From NCBI GenBank assembly GCA_965220895.1, contig CBDCRF010000006.1, positions 36,561 through 100,560 on the forward strand: a DNA stretch of 64,000 nucleotides, written 5' to 3'. The translations under genes were made by a program, and so were the position numbers. Below the pieces are notes generated by a model that made no database searches, was not told the origin of the DNA, and saw nothing but the letters and a program-made list of their open reading frames with translations. Origin of the DNA: WTFY01 sp965220895 (GTDB lineage: Bacteria; Pseudomonadota; Gammaproteobacteria; UBA4575). How positions within the stretch are numbered: the stretch's first letter is position 1; each line of letters begins with the position of its first letter. Positions 23,444-30,849 of the stretch are shown one piece after another.

Positions 23444-23908
23444 ATGAACGCAAAAATTTACCCAAATACAGAGAACGCCAAGAAGGAACACGATACTGCG
23501 TGTGAACAATTGGAAAAGACAAAAAAAGCACTCATGCAACAAAAGGCTGGAGTGCATATAATCAATGATTGTAATGATTATGATGGGCAGATGGAAGGAT
23601 ATAAGACGTTCTGCGGGTCGTATGAGAAACACGTTGTTTACGCCTCATCGGACTGGAGTGGAGATACTATGCCTACCTGCCTGGATTGCTTGCGCGAGAT
23701 GAAAAGGCGCAATATGCGCGTAATAAGTTTGTACGAACAGAAGGAAACTTACAAAAAGTTGCAGTTCATAGACAAGAAAATTGGGAACAGGATATTGTCT
23801 ATGAGCAACGGGTGGATGTTGAAGCGAGACAGGATGGAAGCAAACTTGCTTGCCATGCGAGCGGAGTTTCCCCCAGAGGGGGCAGAGGAGTACATGCCTA
23901 CCCCTTGA
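23444..23908 (+). CDS. Hypothetical protein with zinc site, 154 aa
   Basis: N-terminal coiled helix (EHDTACEQLEKTKKALMQQK), a possible metal site with C (FCGSYEKH) and PTCLDCLREMKRR, and a C-terminal basic helix. Unknown family. Confidence 0.65.
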   Translation: MNAKIYPNTENAKKEHDTACEQLEKTKKALMQQKAGVHIINDCNDYDGQMEGYKTFCGSYEKHVVYASSDWSGDTMPTCLDCLREMKRRNMRVISLYEQKETYKKLQFIDKKIGNRILSMSNGWMLKRDRMEANLLAMRAEFPPEGAEEYMPTP

Positions 23909-23933
23909 CATTCTTGTTTTTTTGTCGTACCTT
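23905..23933 (+). promoter_or_regulatory. Promoter (plus) of the recombinase gene
   Basis: TTGACA, 17 bp TTCTTG..TTTGTCG, TACCTT; then TCACGTAAACCCCTGATACCATG. Confidence 0.85.
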
Positions 23934-23959
23934 GCTCGTTCACGTAAACCCCTGATACC

Positions 23960-24880
23960 ATGAGTCCGACCATCCGCCTGACGCCTGTGCGCTCCCCGGA
24001 GCGCGTAATCGAGGCGTACCTGGACACTTACAGTAGCGAAGCCACGCGCACAGCGTACCGCCATGACCTGTACGACTTCTTTGGTAGCCTGTGGGTCAAC
24101 AACGGAGAGATTCCACAGAACGCGCTCGAAGCGGGGCGCCTGGATGTAACGGAGTACCTGCGCCGCCTTGACAAGGAGGGCAAAAGCCCCGCCACGCTAC
24201 GCCGCCGCAAGGCCGCCATATCGAATTTCTTCAATTTCGCGATTGAAGAGGGGTACGTCTGGCGCAATCCCGTAAGCAAGCGGCATGGCTACAAGATCAA
24301 GGGCGGAGAATCTGCGGAGAAAACGCCATTGACAACGAAGCAAGTACGCAAGTTGCTTGCTGCGGCGCGAGAGGGCTACTCTGGCCTGCGCAACGAACTG
24401 ATCGTAACCCTGGGCCTGTATTGCGGCCTGCGGCGATCCGAGATACAGGCGATAGACGTAGAGCATTTTGAGCAACGCGAGGATTGCTGGGTGCTCAATA
24501 TCCCTGAGGCGAAGGGCGGATACAATCAGTTTGTGAAGGTGCGGGACGAGATAATGGTTATGGTCAAGCGTCTGCTTGAGACAAGCAACATCAAGGGCGG
24601 CGCGCTGCTACGTTCCGAAAGCCGCTGGAAGCCTGGCGGGCGCATGAGTGCCGATGGAATCAATACGGTTATCAAGCAAGCGGGGCAACGGGCGCGGATA
24701 CGCGCAAACGTAACGTCTCACCTTTTGCGGCATACCGCTATCACGATGGCAGTGCGGAGCGGGGCAGACATTGACCTTGTGCAGGCGTTTGCGCGTCATA
24801 AGGACCCCAAGACGACGCTGCGCTACGTACACAACGACAACGCGCTGAAGAACAACGCTGCCGATTACATCAAGTACTGA
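23960..24880 (+). CDS. Tyrosine recombinase (XerC/D-like integrase)
   Basis: 306 residues, Xer size. N-terminal core-binding SAM-like domain (VIEAYLDTYSSEATRTAYRH, ATLRRRKAAISNFFNFAIEE) and a catalytic domain with Arg in YCGLRRSEIQAI, Lys in EAKGGYNQFVKV, HLLRHT, HKDPKTTLRY and the nucleophilic Tyr in that last motif. It could integrate the phage or resolve genome multimers. No flanking attachment site could be identified. Own promoter, non-SD leader. Confidence 0.9.
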   Translation: MSPTIRLTPVRSPERVIEAYLDTYSSEATRTAYRHDLYDFFGSLWVNNGEIPQNALEAGRLDVTEYLRRLDKEGKSPATLRRRKAAISNFFNFAIEEGYVWRNPVSKRHGYKIKGGESAEKTPLTTKQVRKLLAAAREGYSGLRNELIVTLGLYCGLRRSEIQAIDVEHFEQREDCWVLNIPEAKGGYNQFVKVRDEIMVMVKRLLETSNIKGGALLRSESRWKPGGRMSADGINTVIKQAGQRARIRANVTSHLLRHTAITMAVRSGADIDLVQAFARHKDPKTTLRYVHNDNALKNNAADYIKY

Positions 24881-24882
24881 GC

Positions 24883-25659
24883 ATGGAAACGACAAAATTA
24901 CCCCCCATGCTGGACTTCCAGCGCAAGCCTGGCAAGGAAAAGGAGGCGGCGAATACATATCGTGTTCGTCCACCCGAACATAAGTTTTTAATAGGCGTGG
25001 GCGCAGAATGGCATCCTGTCAATCTCGCAAATATGTCAAGTCCAACGCTGGAAGAATGGGTCCATTATCGTCAAAAACGCTATGGGATACACGAAGATGA
25101 GCCGTTTCCCATTGTCGTGATTCTCTATTACGGTACGCGCTGGGCGGAGAAAGTGGACTACGCAGTTCTTGACCGTACCGGGAAATTACATCGTAAGACC
25201 CGCACCCCCGCGATGGAAAACGAAACCCCGAAAACAATGGTATCTGAAAGAGAGCACAGCCTAATAAAGCTCCAGATCGATATGATGAGAACGAACGTTG
25301 AAGCGGTTGCTCCGAATATCGTACAGGCTTGGCATGAGGCGGACGATCCCGATCCGCATGTTAGCAATAGGGTTGTCCAGCAATTGCTCGATGGCGTGTA
25401 CAATGTTGTGCAGGGCGATTTTGACTGGGAAGTTTCCGCGCAAGCTGCAAAGCATTCAAACGTGTGCATAACTATTGGCTATGGCGGCCAGCGGATCGAG
25501 GTGTACGCGCAATATGATGGTGAGGAAACAGCAACGGCGATACTTGTTGAGGGCTCATACGGCGGCGCATATGCAAAATACGACACATTTACGAACGAGG
25601 AGCAAGAAGCGATGGACTGGTATGTGTCAGAGGTTTGCCGCACGACTTTAGCGGATTAG
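24883..25659 (+). CDS. Probable read-through fusion of two small unknown genes
   Basis: 258 residues. Residues 1-105 form one unit (HPVNLANMSSPTLEEWVHYR, PIVVILYYGTRWAEKVDYAV), then KTRTPAMENETPKTM is encoded by a standard intergenic module (CCCCCGCGATGGAAAACG to CCCGAAAACAATG). The second unit starts at the internal ATG 25237 (VSEREHSLIKLQIDMMRTNV) and is acidic and helical. The stop codon usually found before the module is missing. It could be translated as one protein or as two. No family recognised for either half. Confidence 0.6.
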   Translation: METTKLPPMLDFQRKPGKEKEAANTYRVRPPEHKFLIGVGAEWHPVNLANMSSPTLEEWVHYRQKRYGIHEDEPFPIVVILYYGTRWAEKVDYAVLDRTGKLHRKTRTPAMENETPKTMVSEREHSLIKLQIDMMRTNVEAVAPNIVQAWHEADDPDPHVSNRVVQQLLDGVYNVVQGDFDWEVSAQAAKHSNVCITIGYGGQRIEVYAQYDGEETATAILVEGSYGGAYAKYDTFTNEEQEAMDWYVSEVCRTTLAD

Positions 25660-25703
25660 CCCCCGCAGTGGAAAACGAAACTTTAACCCGAAACCCCGAA
25701 ACC

Positions 25704-25928
25704 ATGCGTAACCCCTTTCTTTACATGACCGCTGCTGTCCTTGGCCTTGCTTTTGCTTTTGCCCTGTGCGGATGCAGCAAACCTGCCACAGGGAACCACG
25801 AGCCGTTCTTTGGTATCTCTATGAGCGAGAACGTAGATGCCACAGATGAACGTATGGGGTGCATCTACCGACAATTCGTATCGGCGGGCGAAGCCACCAG
25901 CCAGAACCATACCAAACATTGGATATAA
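25704..25928 (+). CDS. Small lipoprotein with a tnpB-derived C-terminus
   Basis: Signal peptide MRNPFLYMTAAVLGLAFAFA with lipobox ALCGC. After about 40 mature residues the sequence becomes SAGEATSQNHTKHWI, which is the C-terminal tail of TnpB (compare PAGMATSQNRTVKHWI at 56.6 kb). A tnpB right end has therefore replaced the original 3' end. Probably exported and anchored; function unknown. Confidence 0.6.
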   Translation: MRNPFLYMTAAVLGLAFAFALCGCSKPATGNHEPFFGISMSENVDATDERMGCIYRQFVSAGEATSQNHTKHWI

Positions 25929-25930
25929 TG
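25877..25930 (+). repeat. tnpB right-end remnant
   Basis: GGCGGGCGAAGCCACCAGCC followed by AGAACC and the suffix ATACCAAACATTGGATATAATGCCC. It lacks the rest of tnpB. The suffix supplies the TAATG stop/start overlap between the lipoprotein and the next gene. Confidence 0.7.
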
Positions 25931-26341
25931 CCCGTTGAGCACTTGCCCCGCGTACCGTTCCGGTACGATATAACTTTACCGGACCCGCACTCTCCGATGT
26001 ACGACGACCAGTTGGATCTGGTGGACCCGGTGCTACAATTGGACATGAAAGCCACGTCCGGCAGGATGAACGTATGGAAGATCGAGGTGCGGGCATACTG
26101 GACAGAGGACGGTGAAACGGTAAAAGGCATGGACATTTATTTCCCGTACATAGGTACGCTACGATATAGGTTTCCGCAGCCTAACTGTCCCGCTGGCTTC
26201 CGGGGGAATCAAGCAACGAGCCGCGCTGAAGCAAACGGCAAAGGCGACTGGCTAAATTATGCCGAGGATTGCGCCAACCTTATATTTTTAACTCGGATCA
26301 GCGACGGTCTACGGCGAAACCGCGCAGGCATACTCGACTAA
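25928..26341 (+). CDS. Hypothetical protein, 137 aa
   Basis: Beta-rich sequence (VPFRYDITLPDPHSPMYDDQ, VWKIEVRAYWTEDGETVKGM). It starts in the ATATAATGCCC context donated by the tnpB remnant. Unknown family. Confidence 0.6.
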   Translation: MPVEHLPRVPFRYDITLPDPHSPMYDDQLDLVDPVLQLDMKATSGRMNVWKIEVRAYWTEDGETVKGMDIYFPYIGTLRYRFPQPNCPAGFRGNQATSRAEANGKGDWLNYAEDCANLIFLTRISDGLRRNRAGILD

Positions 26342-26369
26342 ATCCCTTAACCAAAACATCAAACTGACC

Positions 26370-26672
26370 ATGGAAACCATACCCGACATCCGCAAACTCG
26401 ACTTCCCTACCGAGGTCGCCCCTTACGTCTGGCGCGAGAACGGCCAGACAATGATAAAAGTGGCGGCGGTGGAGAAGTGGCGAACAGCGTGTGTTGATCT
26501 GGAGGCGATAGCCGAAACCCTTGCCCGGCATGTCAACGACCGCAACCTGCTCGATACCCGCATGTGGGAGCAAGCACAACGCTACTACGAGAGACTGCTG
26601 AAAGGTGAACGGTTTCTCATGGACAGGGGGCTGGACGCGGTTGTCCATTCGTACGACAAGAAAGCCAGATAG
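26370..26672 (+). CDS. Hypothetical protein, 100 aa
   Basis: Helical (AVEKWRTACVDLEAIAETLA, MWEQAQRYYERLLKGERFLM). Followed by the AGTGGAAAAAGAAACC module. Unknown family. Confidence 0.6.
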   Translation: METIPDIRKLDFPTEVAPYVWRENGQTMIKVAAVEKWRTACVDLEAIAETLARHVNDRNLLDTRMWEQAQRYYERLLKGERFLMDRGLDAVVHSYDKKAR

Positions 26673-26719
26673 CCCCTCCAGTGGAAAAAGAAACCACGTA
26701 AACCTAAACCCCCTGAACA

Positions 26720-28087
26720 ATGTCCAAATTAAGCAAGATCCCCAACCGCCACAACCTGGAGTTTGCGAACGATTCCAAGTCAATGGAAGCCTATGACTTG
26801 GCTGTGCGCACGGATATTGCGGGCAAACTGAAGATGAAGGCTATCAAGGCGGGCTTGCATCTTGTCGTAGCCACAGCCAAACTCGACGGAGAGAACTTCC
26901 GCGTAGGAATCGACGAGCGGGGAGTGTACCTGGGGCAGCGAACCAACTCGTTCTACATCGAAGAGAAGAACGAGCGCGGAAACTTTGCTCGCCATCCGCA
27001 TCAAGACAAGTTCAACGACGTAGCGAAGGACACCCTTTACAATTGCATTATTCCCTGGTTGCGAGATGCGTTCAATGAGAACTGGGCAGGGCGGATGCAG
27101 GTGGACGAAGTGATGGAAGGGGGAGATACTCCGAGGCACATCCCTGACTTTTCGGCAGGTATGCAGAACGTAGGCGCATTTATAGAACATTCCGCGACGG
27201 ATCGCAACAACCCCAAAGAGGACGGATACCTGATTACGGATATGACGTTTTTCGGGGAACTGGTAGGAAATTCGATGCAGAAGCGTTTTGTCTGGCATCA
27301 CCAGGGACTGGACGTATACTTCTTTGACTTCGCCGTTACGTACGCCTATCGCAAAGATGGCGTAGTAGACGCAGAGAATCAGAAGACGGTTACGTTCGGT
27401 TGGATGTTTCTGAAGCGTTTCTCTGGGCGTATTGCCCCTGTTAGGCACTTTAAGTTGGTTCCGGGTATTCTGTTTGACAAGCACGGGGACGGCACTTTCA
27501 AGGTTTACGAGTTGCCGTGCCTGTGGGATACGATCTTCGATCCGAGCGTGTCGTACGAGATTACGTTTTACGATAGAGGCGGAGCGGCGAAGTACGTTGG
27601 ATACCTGAAAGACGCAGATCGAATTAACCCGAACGAACTGCGCCCGATGGTAGAGAAGGCGGTGAACTACGGTCCGATGGAAGGCCGCGAAGATTCTCCG
27701 GGCGAAGGGTATGTGGTGTCAAGCGCGCTGCCAAGCGTACATCCATTTCGGTACAAGAACAAGTCCGCTCGCTTTACCGAGGCGCACTCGAAGCCGCGTA
27801 CAGGCGGGCGTAAAGGCAGAGCGAATCAGGAGGCATACGTCTCTCCCTTTGTCCAGTTTGTTACGCTGGCCAGAGTAGAACACGCCCTGGAACAGGTAGC
27901 TGAACAGGCAGGCGTAACGGTTGCTGACCTGACTACGCGGCATATTCCTGACATGCTCGGCGCGATTGTCCGGGACGTAGAGGTAGAGGAAAATGCCGGA
28001 GAGGCACTCGACAAGATGGATCGCAAGCGGGTAGGAAACGAAGCCGTTCGGATTTTCAAGGAAGAAATTCTGGCGAAACGGGTATAG
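26720..28087 (+). CDS. RNA ligase-like nucleotidyltransferase
   Basis: 455 residues. Covalent nucleotidyltransferase motifs: motif I ATAKLDGENF with the AMP-accepting Lys54, a downstream GVYLGQRTNSFYIEE, motif III-like MTFFGELVG, motif IV EGYVVS, and motif V FRYKNKSARF. These match the Rnl2/DNA ligase superfamily. An extra C-terminal helical region of about 100 residues (VEHALEQVAEQAGVTVADLT) follows. Phage RNA ligases often repair tRNAs cut by host defences, but no partner kinase is visible here. Confidence 0.75.
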   Translation: MSKLSKIPNRHNLEFANDSKSMEAYDLAVRTDIAGKLKMKAIKAGLHLVVATAKLDGENFRVGIDERGVYLGQRTNSFYIEEKNERGNFARHPHQDKFNDVAKDTLYNCIIPWLRDAFNENWAGRMQVDEVMEGGDTPRHIPDFSAGMQNVGAFIEHSATDRNNPKEDGYLITDMTFFGELVGNSMQKRFVWHHQGLDVYFFDFAVTYAYRKDGVVDAENQKTVTFGWMFLKRFSGRIAPVRHFKLVPGILFDKHGDGTFKVYELPCLWDTIFDPSVSYEITFYDRGGAAKYVGYLKDADRINPNELRPMVEKAVNYGPMEGREDSPGEGYVVSSALPSVHPFRYKNKSARFTEAHSKPRTGGRKGRANQEAYVSPFVQFVTLARVEHALEQVAEQAGVTVADLTTRHIPDMLGAIVRDVEVEENAGEALDKMDRKRVGNEAVRIFKEEILAKRV

Positions 28088-28088
28088 G

Positions 28089-28124
28089 GCAGCCAGCCAG
28101 AACCATCTAACGAGGATATAATGC
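28089..28124 (+). repeat. Short tnpB right-end remnant
   Basis: GCAGCCAGCCAGAACC followed by ATCTAACGAGGATATAATGCCC. Only the last part of the scaffold and the suffix remain; the suffix provides the start of the next gene with an SD-like GAGGA. Confidence 0.55.
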
Positions 28125-28408
28125 CCATACCTTGGGATATACCAGTAGCGTATGTAGTAGGCTATGCGCCGCCTATGGAAAAGGATACGTCGGCTGAGCT
28201 GCCCGAAGGCGTTACCGCGCACGTCGGGGCAGCAAAACGATTCGATTCGCTGGATGCGGCAAAAGAAGCCATATTGGCGCATCCAGATGATAATTGCATC
28301 GGGCGTATCATCCTGCATCAAGGCATACTCGCCAATCTCGAACGAGTGGACATCCCTATGGTCAGAGTCGAACGAGACGGTAAACATATCGGCTGGCTCA
28401 GAAGGTAA
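28121..28408 (+). CDS. Hypothetical protein, 95 aa
   Basis: Small alpha/beta protein ending MVRVERDGKHIGWLRR, similar to the end of the gene at 44.9 kb (EVYNRDKRIGWLAP). Unknown family. Confidence 0.6.
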   Translation: MPIPWDIPVAYVVGYAPPMEKDTSAELPEGVTAHVGAAKRFDSLDAAKEAILAHPDDNCIGRIILHQGILANLERVDIPMVRVERDGKHIGWLRR

Positions 28409-28465
28409 CCCCCCGTTCGCGCCTGCGACTTAGCATCACTACCCACCAAATAACAGGAGGAAACC

Positions 28466-28684
28466 ATGCTAACAGAATACACAAAATTGGCTGAATTGGC
28501 TGAGATTGCCCTTGGAGCCTGCGCCGAACTGGAGGCGTACGAGAAGGAAATCTACGAGAAACTGACCGACGAAGAGGAGAAGGAATACGCTGATACGCGC
28601 AAGAATCTTCTTTGCGACTTTCTCGACGGGGCGGTTGGTGAATACGGATGGATCAGGGAGTACGTAGAGGACGCAACCCCTTGA
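28466..28684 (+). CDS. Hypothetical acidic helical protein, 72 aa
   Basis: Almost all helix, Glu-rich (ELEAYEKEIYEKLTDEEEKE). Unusual here: a real Shine-Dalgarno (AGGAGGAAACC) precedes the ATG. Unknown family. Confidence 0.65.
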   Translation: MLTEYTKLAELAEIALGACAELEAYEKEIYEKLTDEEEKEYADTRKNLLCDFLDGAVGEYGWIREYVEDATP

Positions 28685-28709
28685 CTTTCTTGTTTTTTGT
28701 TCGTACATT
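28681..28709 (+). promoter_or_regulatory. Promoter (plus)
   Basis: TTGACT, 17 bp, TACATT, then CTCACTCACGTAAACCCC. The -35 box overlaps the previous stop codon. Confidence 0.8.
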
Positions 28710-28738
28710 GCTCACTCACGTAAACCCCTGCCCCCCTG

Positions 28739-28984
28739 ATGGAAAAAGAGACGATTGGCATTGACGTGCGCTTGCAGGAGAAGCGCATGGCCTTTATCGA
28801 AGCGCGGCGCGACGCTGTACTCGAAGCCATTACACGGATCGAATCCGTGCAGTTACACGAGGGCTTCCGTGCGCCGCGCCTGCTCAATAAACTGAAGGCG
28901 CGTCTTGGCGAGTTGAATCATACGTTGTCTGGCAGTACAGACAACCCTGACGAGATAGCATCCATGCTGGAGGCGGAGAAATGA
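28739..28984 (+). CDS. Hypothetical helical protein, 81 aa
   Basis: Starts MEKETIGIDVR directly after CCCCTG; this initiation word resembles the MENET/MEKET mini-ORFs in other gaps. The rest is a long helix pair (RLQEKRMAFIEARRDAVLEA). Unknown family. Confidence 0.65.
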   Translation: MEKETIGIDVRLQEKRMAFIEARRDAVLEAITRIESVQLHEGFRAPRLLNKLKARLGELNHTLSGSTDNPDEIASMLEAEK

Positions 28985-29286
28985 AGAAGAACCCACGCAG
29001 AAAAGTAACCGTCTACCAAGACTGGAAACAGGCTGCAAAGGTTGCGGAGAAAGCCCTGCGCGTACTGCGTGGCACGGGCTACGATACCGAGAGCGAGCCG
29101 TTCAAGACAGAGACGGTCAAGGAAGCTGCGTGGAGAAAAGAGATTGCTGCTGCGCGGTTGCTTCTGGCGATACGTACGCTGGGGAGTCGCCCTGTGGACG
29201 TGCGCGTGGAAACGGATTGGGAGACAGGTATCGTCATGCGTATCGAAGTGCACGATGGGGACAGCTGCCTTGCCCTCGAAATATGA
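28981..29286 (+). CDS. Hypothetical basic protein, 101 aa
   Basis: ATGA overlap with the previous gene. Basic N-terminal half and a beta-rich end (VDVRVETDWETGIVMRIEVH). Unknown family. Confidence 0.6.
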   Translation: MKKNPRRKVTVYQDWKQAAKVAEKALRVLRGTGYDTESEPFKTETVKEAAWRKEIAAARLLLAIRTLGSRPVDVRVETDWETGIVMRIEVHDGDSCLALEI

Positions 29287-29311
29287 AAGGATAGGGACTT
29301 ATATCTAATTC

Positions 29312-29340
29312 TTGACAACTTGGTATTTTTTTCTTAACTT
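29312..29340 (+). promoter_or_regulatory. Promoter in the left end of tnpB element 1
   Basis: TTGACA, 17 bp, TAACTT, 5 bp before the ATG. The left end (ATATCTAATTCTTGACAA) is shared with the tnpB at 57.9 kb. Confidence 0.65.
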
Positions 29341-29345
29341 ATTGT

Positions 29346-30539
29346 ATGACAAGGACATACACATACCGCATCGAGGGATTGACGGCAGCGAAGCACCGCC
29401 GCTTGGAGGCGTTCTTCCGGCATCTCGGCTGGTTGCGAAACCAGGCGGTAGCGTATATGCGGGATGTTTACGAAGCGGAGGGTAAAACGCCGTCGTACTA
29501 CGATTTGTGCAAATGGCTTGTCAGCAAACGCAGCGATCCTCGCACGGGGCAGTGGAAAGCGACGCTCCAGCGATCCGTCATTGCCCGCGTCCGCAAGGGG
29601 TATGATCATTTCTTCGACACGGGATCGGGGCGTCCGCGATTCTCGAATATCGACACATCTGTTCATTCGTTCGAGTGCGAACAGAACAAGCCGAAGGCGC
29701 GTAACGGCAGGCACTATGTCCAGTTCAAAGGCCTGGGGCGGTTCCGTTTCACGGACACAAGGGGCGTGTTGGACGGGGCCAAGGTCAAGGTGGTCCGTCT
29801 CGTTCGTTCGCCTTTGCGATACGAGGTACAACTCGTGTGCGAGATCGACGAAGGGCTGAAGGTCGTTGACAAGCGGCCCATGATCGGAGTAGACCTTGGC
29901 ATTAAATCTCCCGTTTCGCTGTCTGACGGAACGCAATATGCCCGCATCCGCATTTCGGAAACGAAGCGCAAGCGAATGCAGCGTAAACTGTTCCGCGCCG
30001 TCAAAGGGTCGAACGGACGGGCGAAGGCAAAGGTGCTTGCGGCGAAGGAATCGCGGCGGATGCGCGACCGCAGGCGCAACGCCATCCACCGCATAACGAC
30101 GGATGTGGTAAAGAACCACTCCGCAAACGTCGCCATCGAAGACCTGAAACTCGAAAACATGACCCGCAAGGGGTCAAGGAAACGAGGTCTGAACCGCAGT
30201 ATGCGGGAATCAGCCCTCGGCATCATAGCAGCCCAACTTGTCTACAAGGCTTCAAGTGCTGGAGGCGAGTGCGTGAGGGTTGCTCCGCATAACACGACGC
30301 AGATGTGCAGCAACTGCTATAGTCTGCCCCGAACAAAGATCAGCTTGAATGTCCGCACGTATTCGTGCGAGCATTGCGGTTACACGATTGATCGGGACGT
30401 GAATGCGGCTATAAACGTCTGTCGCAAAGGTATCACCTTGCAGCGGGAGGGCATCTCCCCGCCGTCTGGGACAGAGGAAGAAACGCCTGTAAGACCCGCC
30501 TCGGCGGGCGAAGCCACCAGCCAGAACCGTACCCTTTAA
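29346..30539 (+). CDS. tnpB: TnpB RNA-guided nuclease 1 (IS200/IS605 group)
   Basis: 397 residues. RuvC residues are intact: Asp in GVDLGIKSPVSLS near residue 183, Glu in VAIEDLKLENM near 265, Asp in IDRDVNAAIN near 350; a zinc ribbon CSNC..CEHCG lies between the last two. TnpB cuts DNA matching a guide carried by an omega-RNA transcribed from its own 3' end. No Y1 transposase (tnpA) is nearby, so the element is tnpB-only. N-terminal MTRTYTYRIEGLT is shared with the two other copies. Confidence 0.93.
   Translation: MTRTYTYRIEGLTAAKHRRLEAFFRHLGWLRNQAVAYMRDVYEAEGKTPSYYDLCKWLVSKRSDPRTGQWKATLQRSVIARVRKGYDHFFDTGSGRPRFSNIDTSVHSFECEQNKPKARNGRHYVQFKGLGRFRFTDTRGVLDGAKVKVVRLVRSPLRYEVQLVCEIDEGLKVVDKRPMIGVDLGIKSPVSLSDGTQYARIRISETKRKRMQRKLFRAVKGSNGRAKAKVLAAKESRRMRDRRRNAIHRITTDVVKNHSANVAIEDLKLENMTRKGSRKRGLNRSMRESALGIIAAQLVYKASSAGGECVRVAPHNTTQMCSNCYSLPRTKISLNVRTYSCEHCGYTIDRDVNAAINVCRKGITLQREGISPPSGTEEETPVRPASAGEATSQNRTL
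30424..30528 (+). ncRNA. omega-RNA scaffold of tnpB 1
   Basis: Overlaps the last 35 codons of tnpB and ends CCACCAGCCAGAACC. Similar ends occur in the other two tnpB genes and in three stand-alone loci. The segment after AACC (GTACCCTTTAACGAGAGG..) would be the guide; it is the same as in tnpB 2. The exact scaffold 5' end is a guess. Confidence 0.6.
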
Positions 30540-30551
30540 CGAGAGGATATA

Positions 30552-30794
30552 ATGCCCAAATTTCCAAACAACCCCATTGTCTCCTGCCCGAAATGCGGCG
30601 GCATCAAATGGCGTCCCGGCGGACCCATATGCGCTACCTGCGGATGGGTAGCTGCGCCCGTTCCCCCCGTAAAAAAAGAAGGGATTTATACGGGAAACTT
30701 GACGAAGCCCGTTTTTAGCCTGTTTCTGGGTAAGGCCGGTTGTCTCGCAAAAATCGCAATAACGGATATACCAAAATCGCTCAGGCTTGCATAA
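30552..30794 (+). CDS. Small zinc-ribbon protein, 3' end overwritten by an inverted repeat
   Basis: Two CxxC pairs (SCPKCGG, ICATCGW) in the first 36 residues. From about residue 44 the frame runs through the 45-bp inverted repeat (GIYTGNLTKPVFSLF), so the natural C-terminus was probably lost. Start context ATATAATGCCC from the tnpB right end. Confidence 0.5.
   Translation: MPKFPNNPIVSCPKCGGIKWRPGGPICATCGWVAAPVPPVKKEGIYTGNLTKPVFSLFLGKAGCLAKIAITDIPKSLRLA
30681..30725. repeat. Left 45-bp inverted repeat of a methylase cassette
   Basis: GGGATTTATACGGGAAACTT to AGCCTGTTT matches the complement of 32117-32161 with one mismatch. It contains ACGGG..CCCGTTTTT, which can act as an intrinsic terminator. 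Confidence 0.85.
30754..30769 (+). promoter_or_regulatory. CGCAATAACGGATAT word in the cassette
   Basis: TCGCAATAACGGATAT just upstream of the methylase promoter; a second copy (GCAATAACGGAAGT, 32085-32098) lies at the other end of the cassette, over the stop codon. Confidence 0.55.
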
Positions 30795-30815
30795 ATACCA
30801 AAAACGCCGTATACT
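30787..30815 (+). promoter_or_regulatory. Promoter of the methylase-HNH gene
   Basis: TTGCAT, 17 bp, TATACT; leader TCACGTAGACATCCCCCTGA before ATG. Confidence 0.6.
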
Positions 30816-30849
30816 CCCGAACCCTATTCACGTAGACATCCCCCTGACA

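Noticed and set aside
25920..25930. GGATATAATG read as a -10 promoter box in the tnpB right ends.
   Set aside because: No -35 box at 16-18 bp in any copy, and the ATG within it serves as start codon.
29334..30119. Long minus-strand frame inside tnpB 1.
   Set aside because: Same frame appears opposite the other tnpB copies; it is a by-product of tnpB codon usage.
29346..30539. TnpB copies considered as nuclease-dead repressors (TldR).
   Set aside because: All three RuvC acidic residues and the zinc ribbon are present in each copy.
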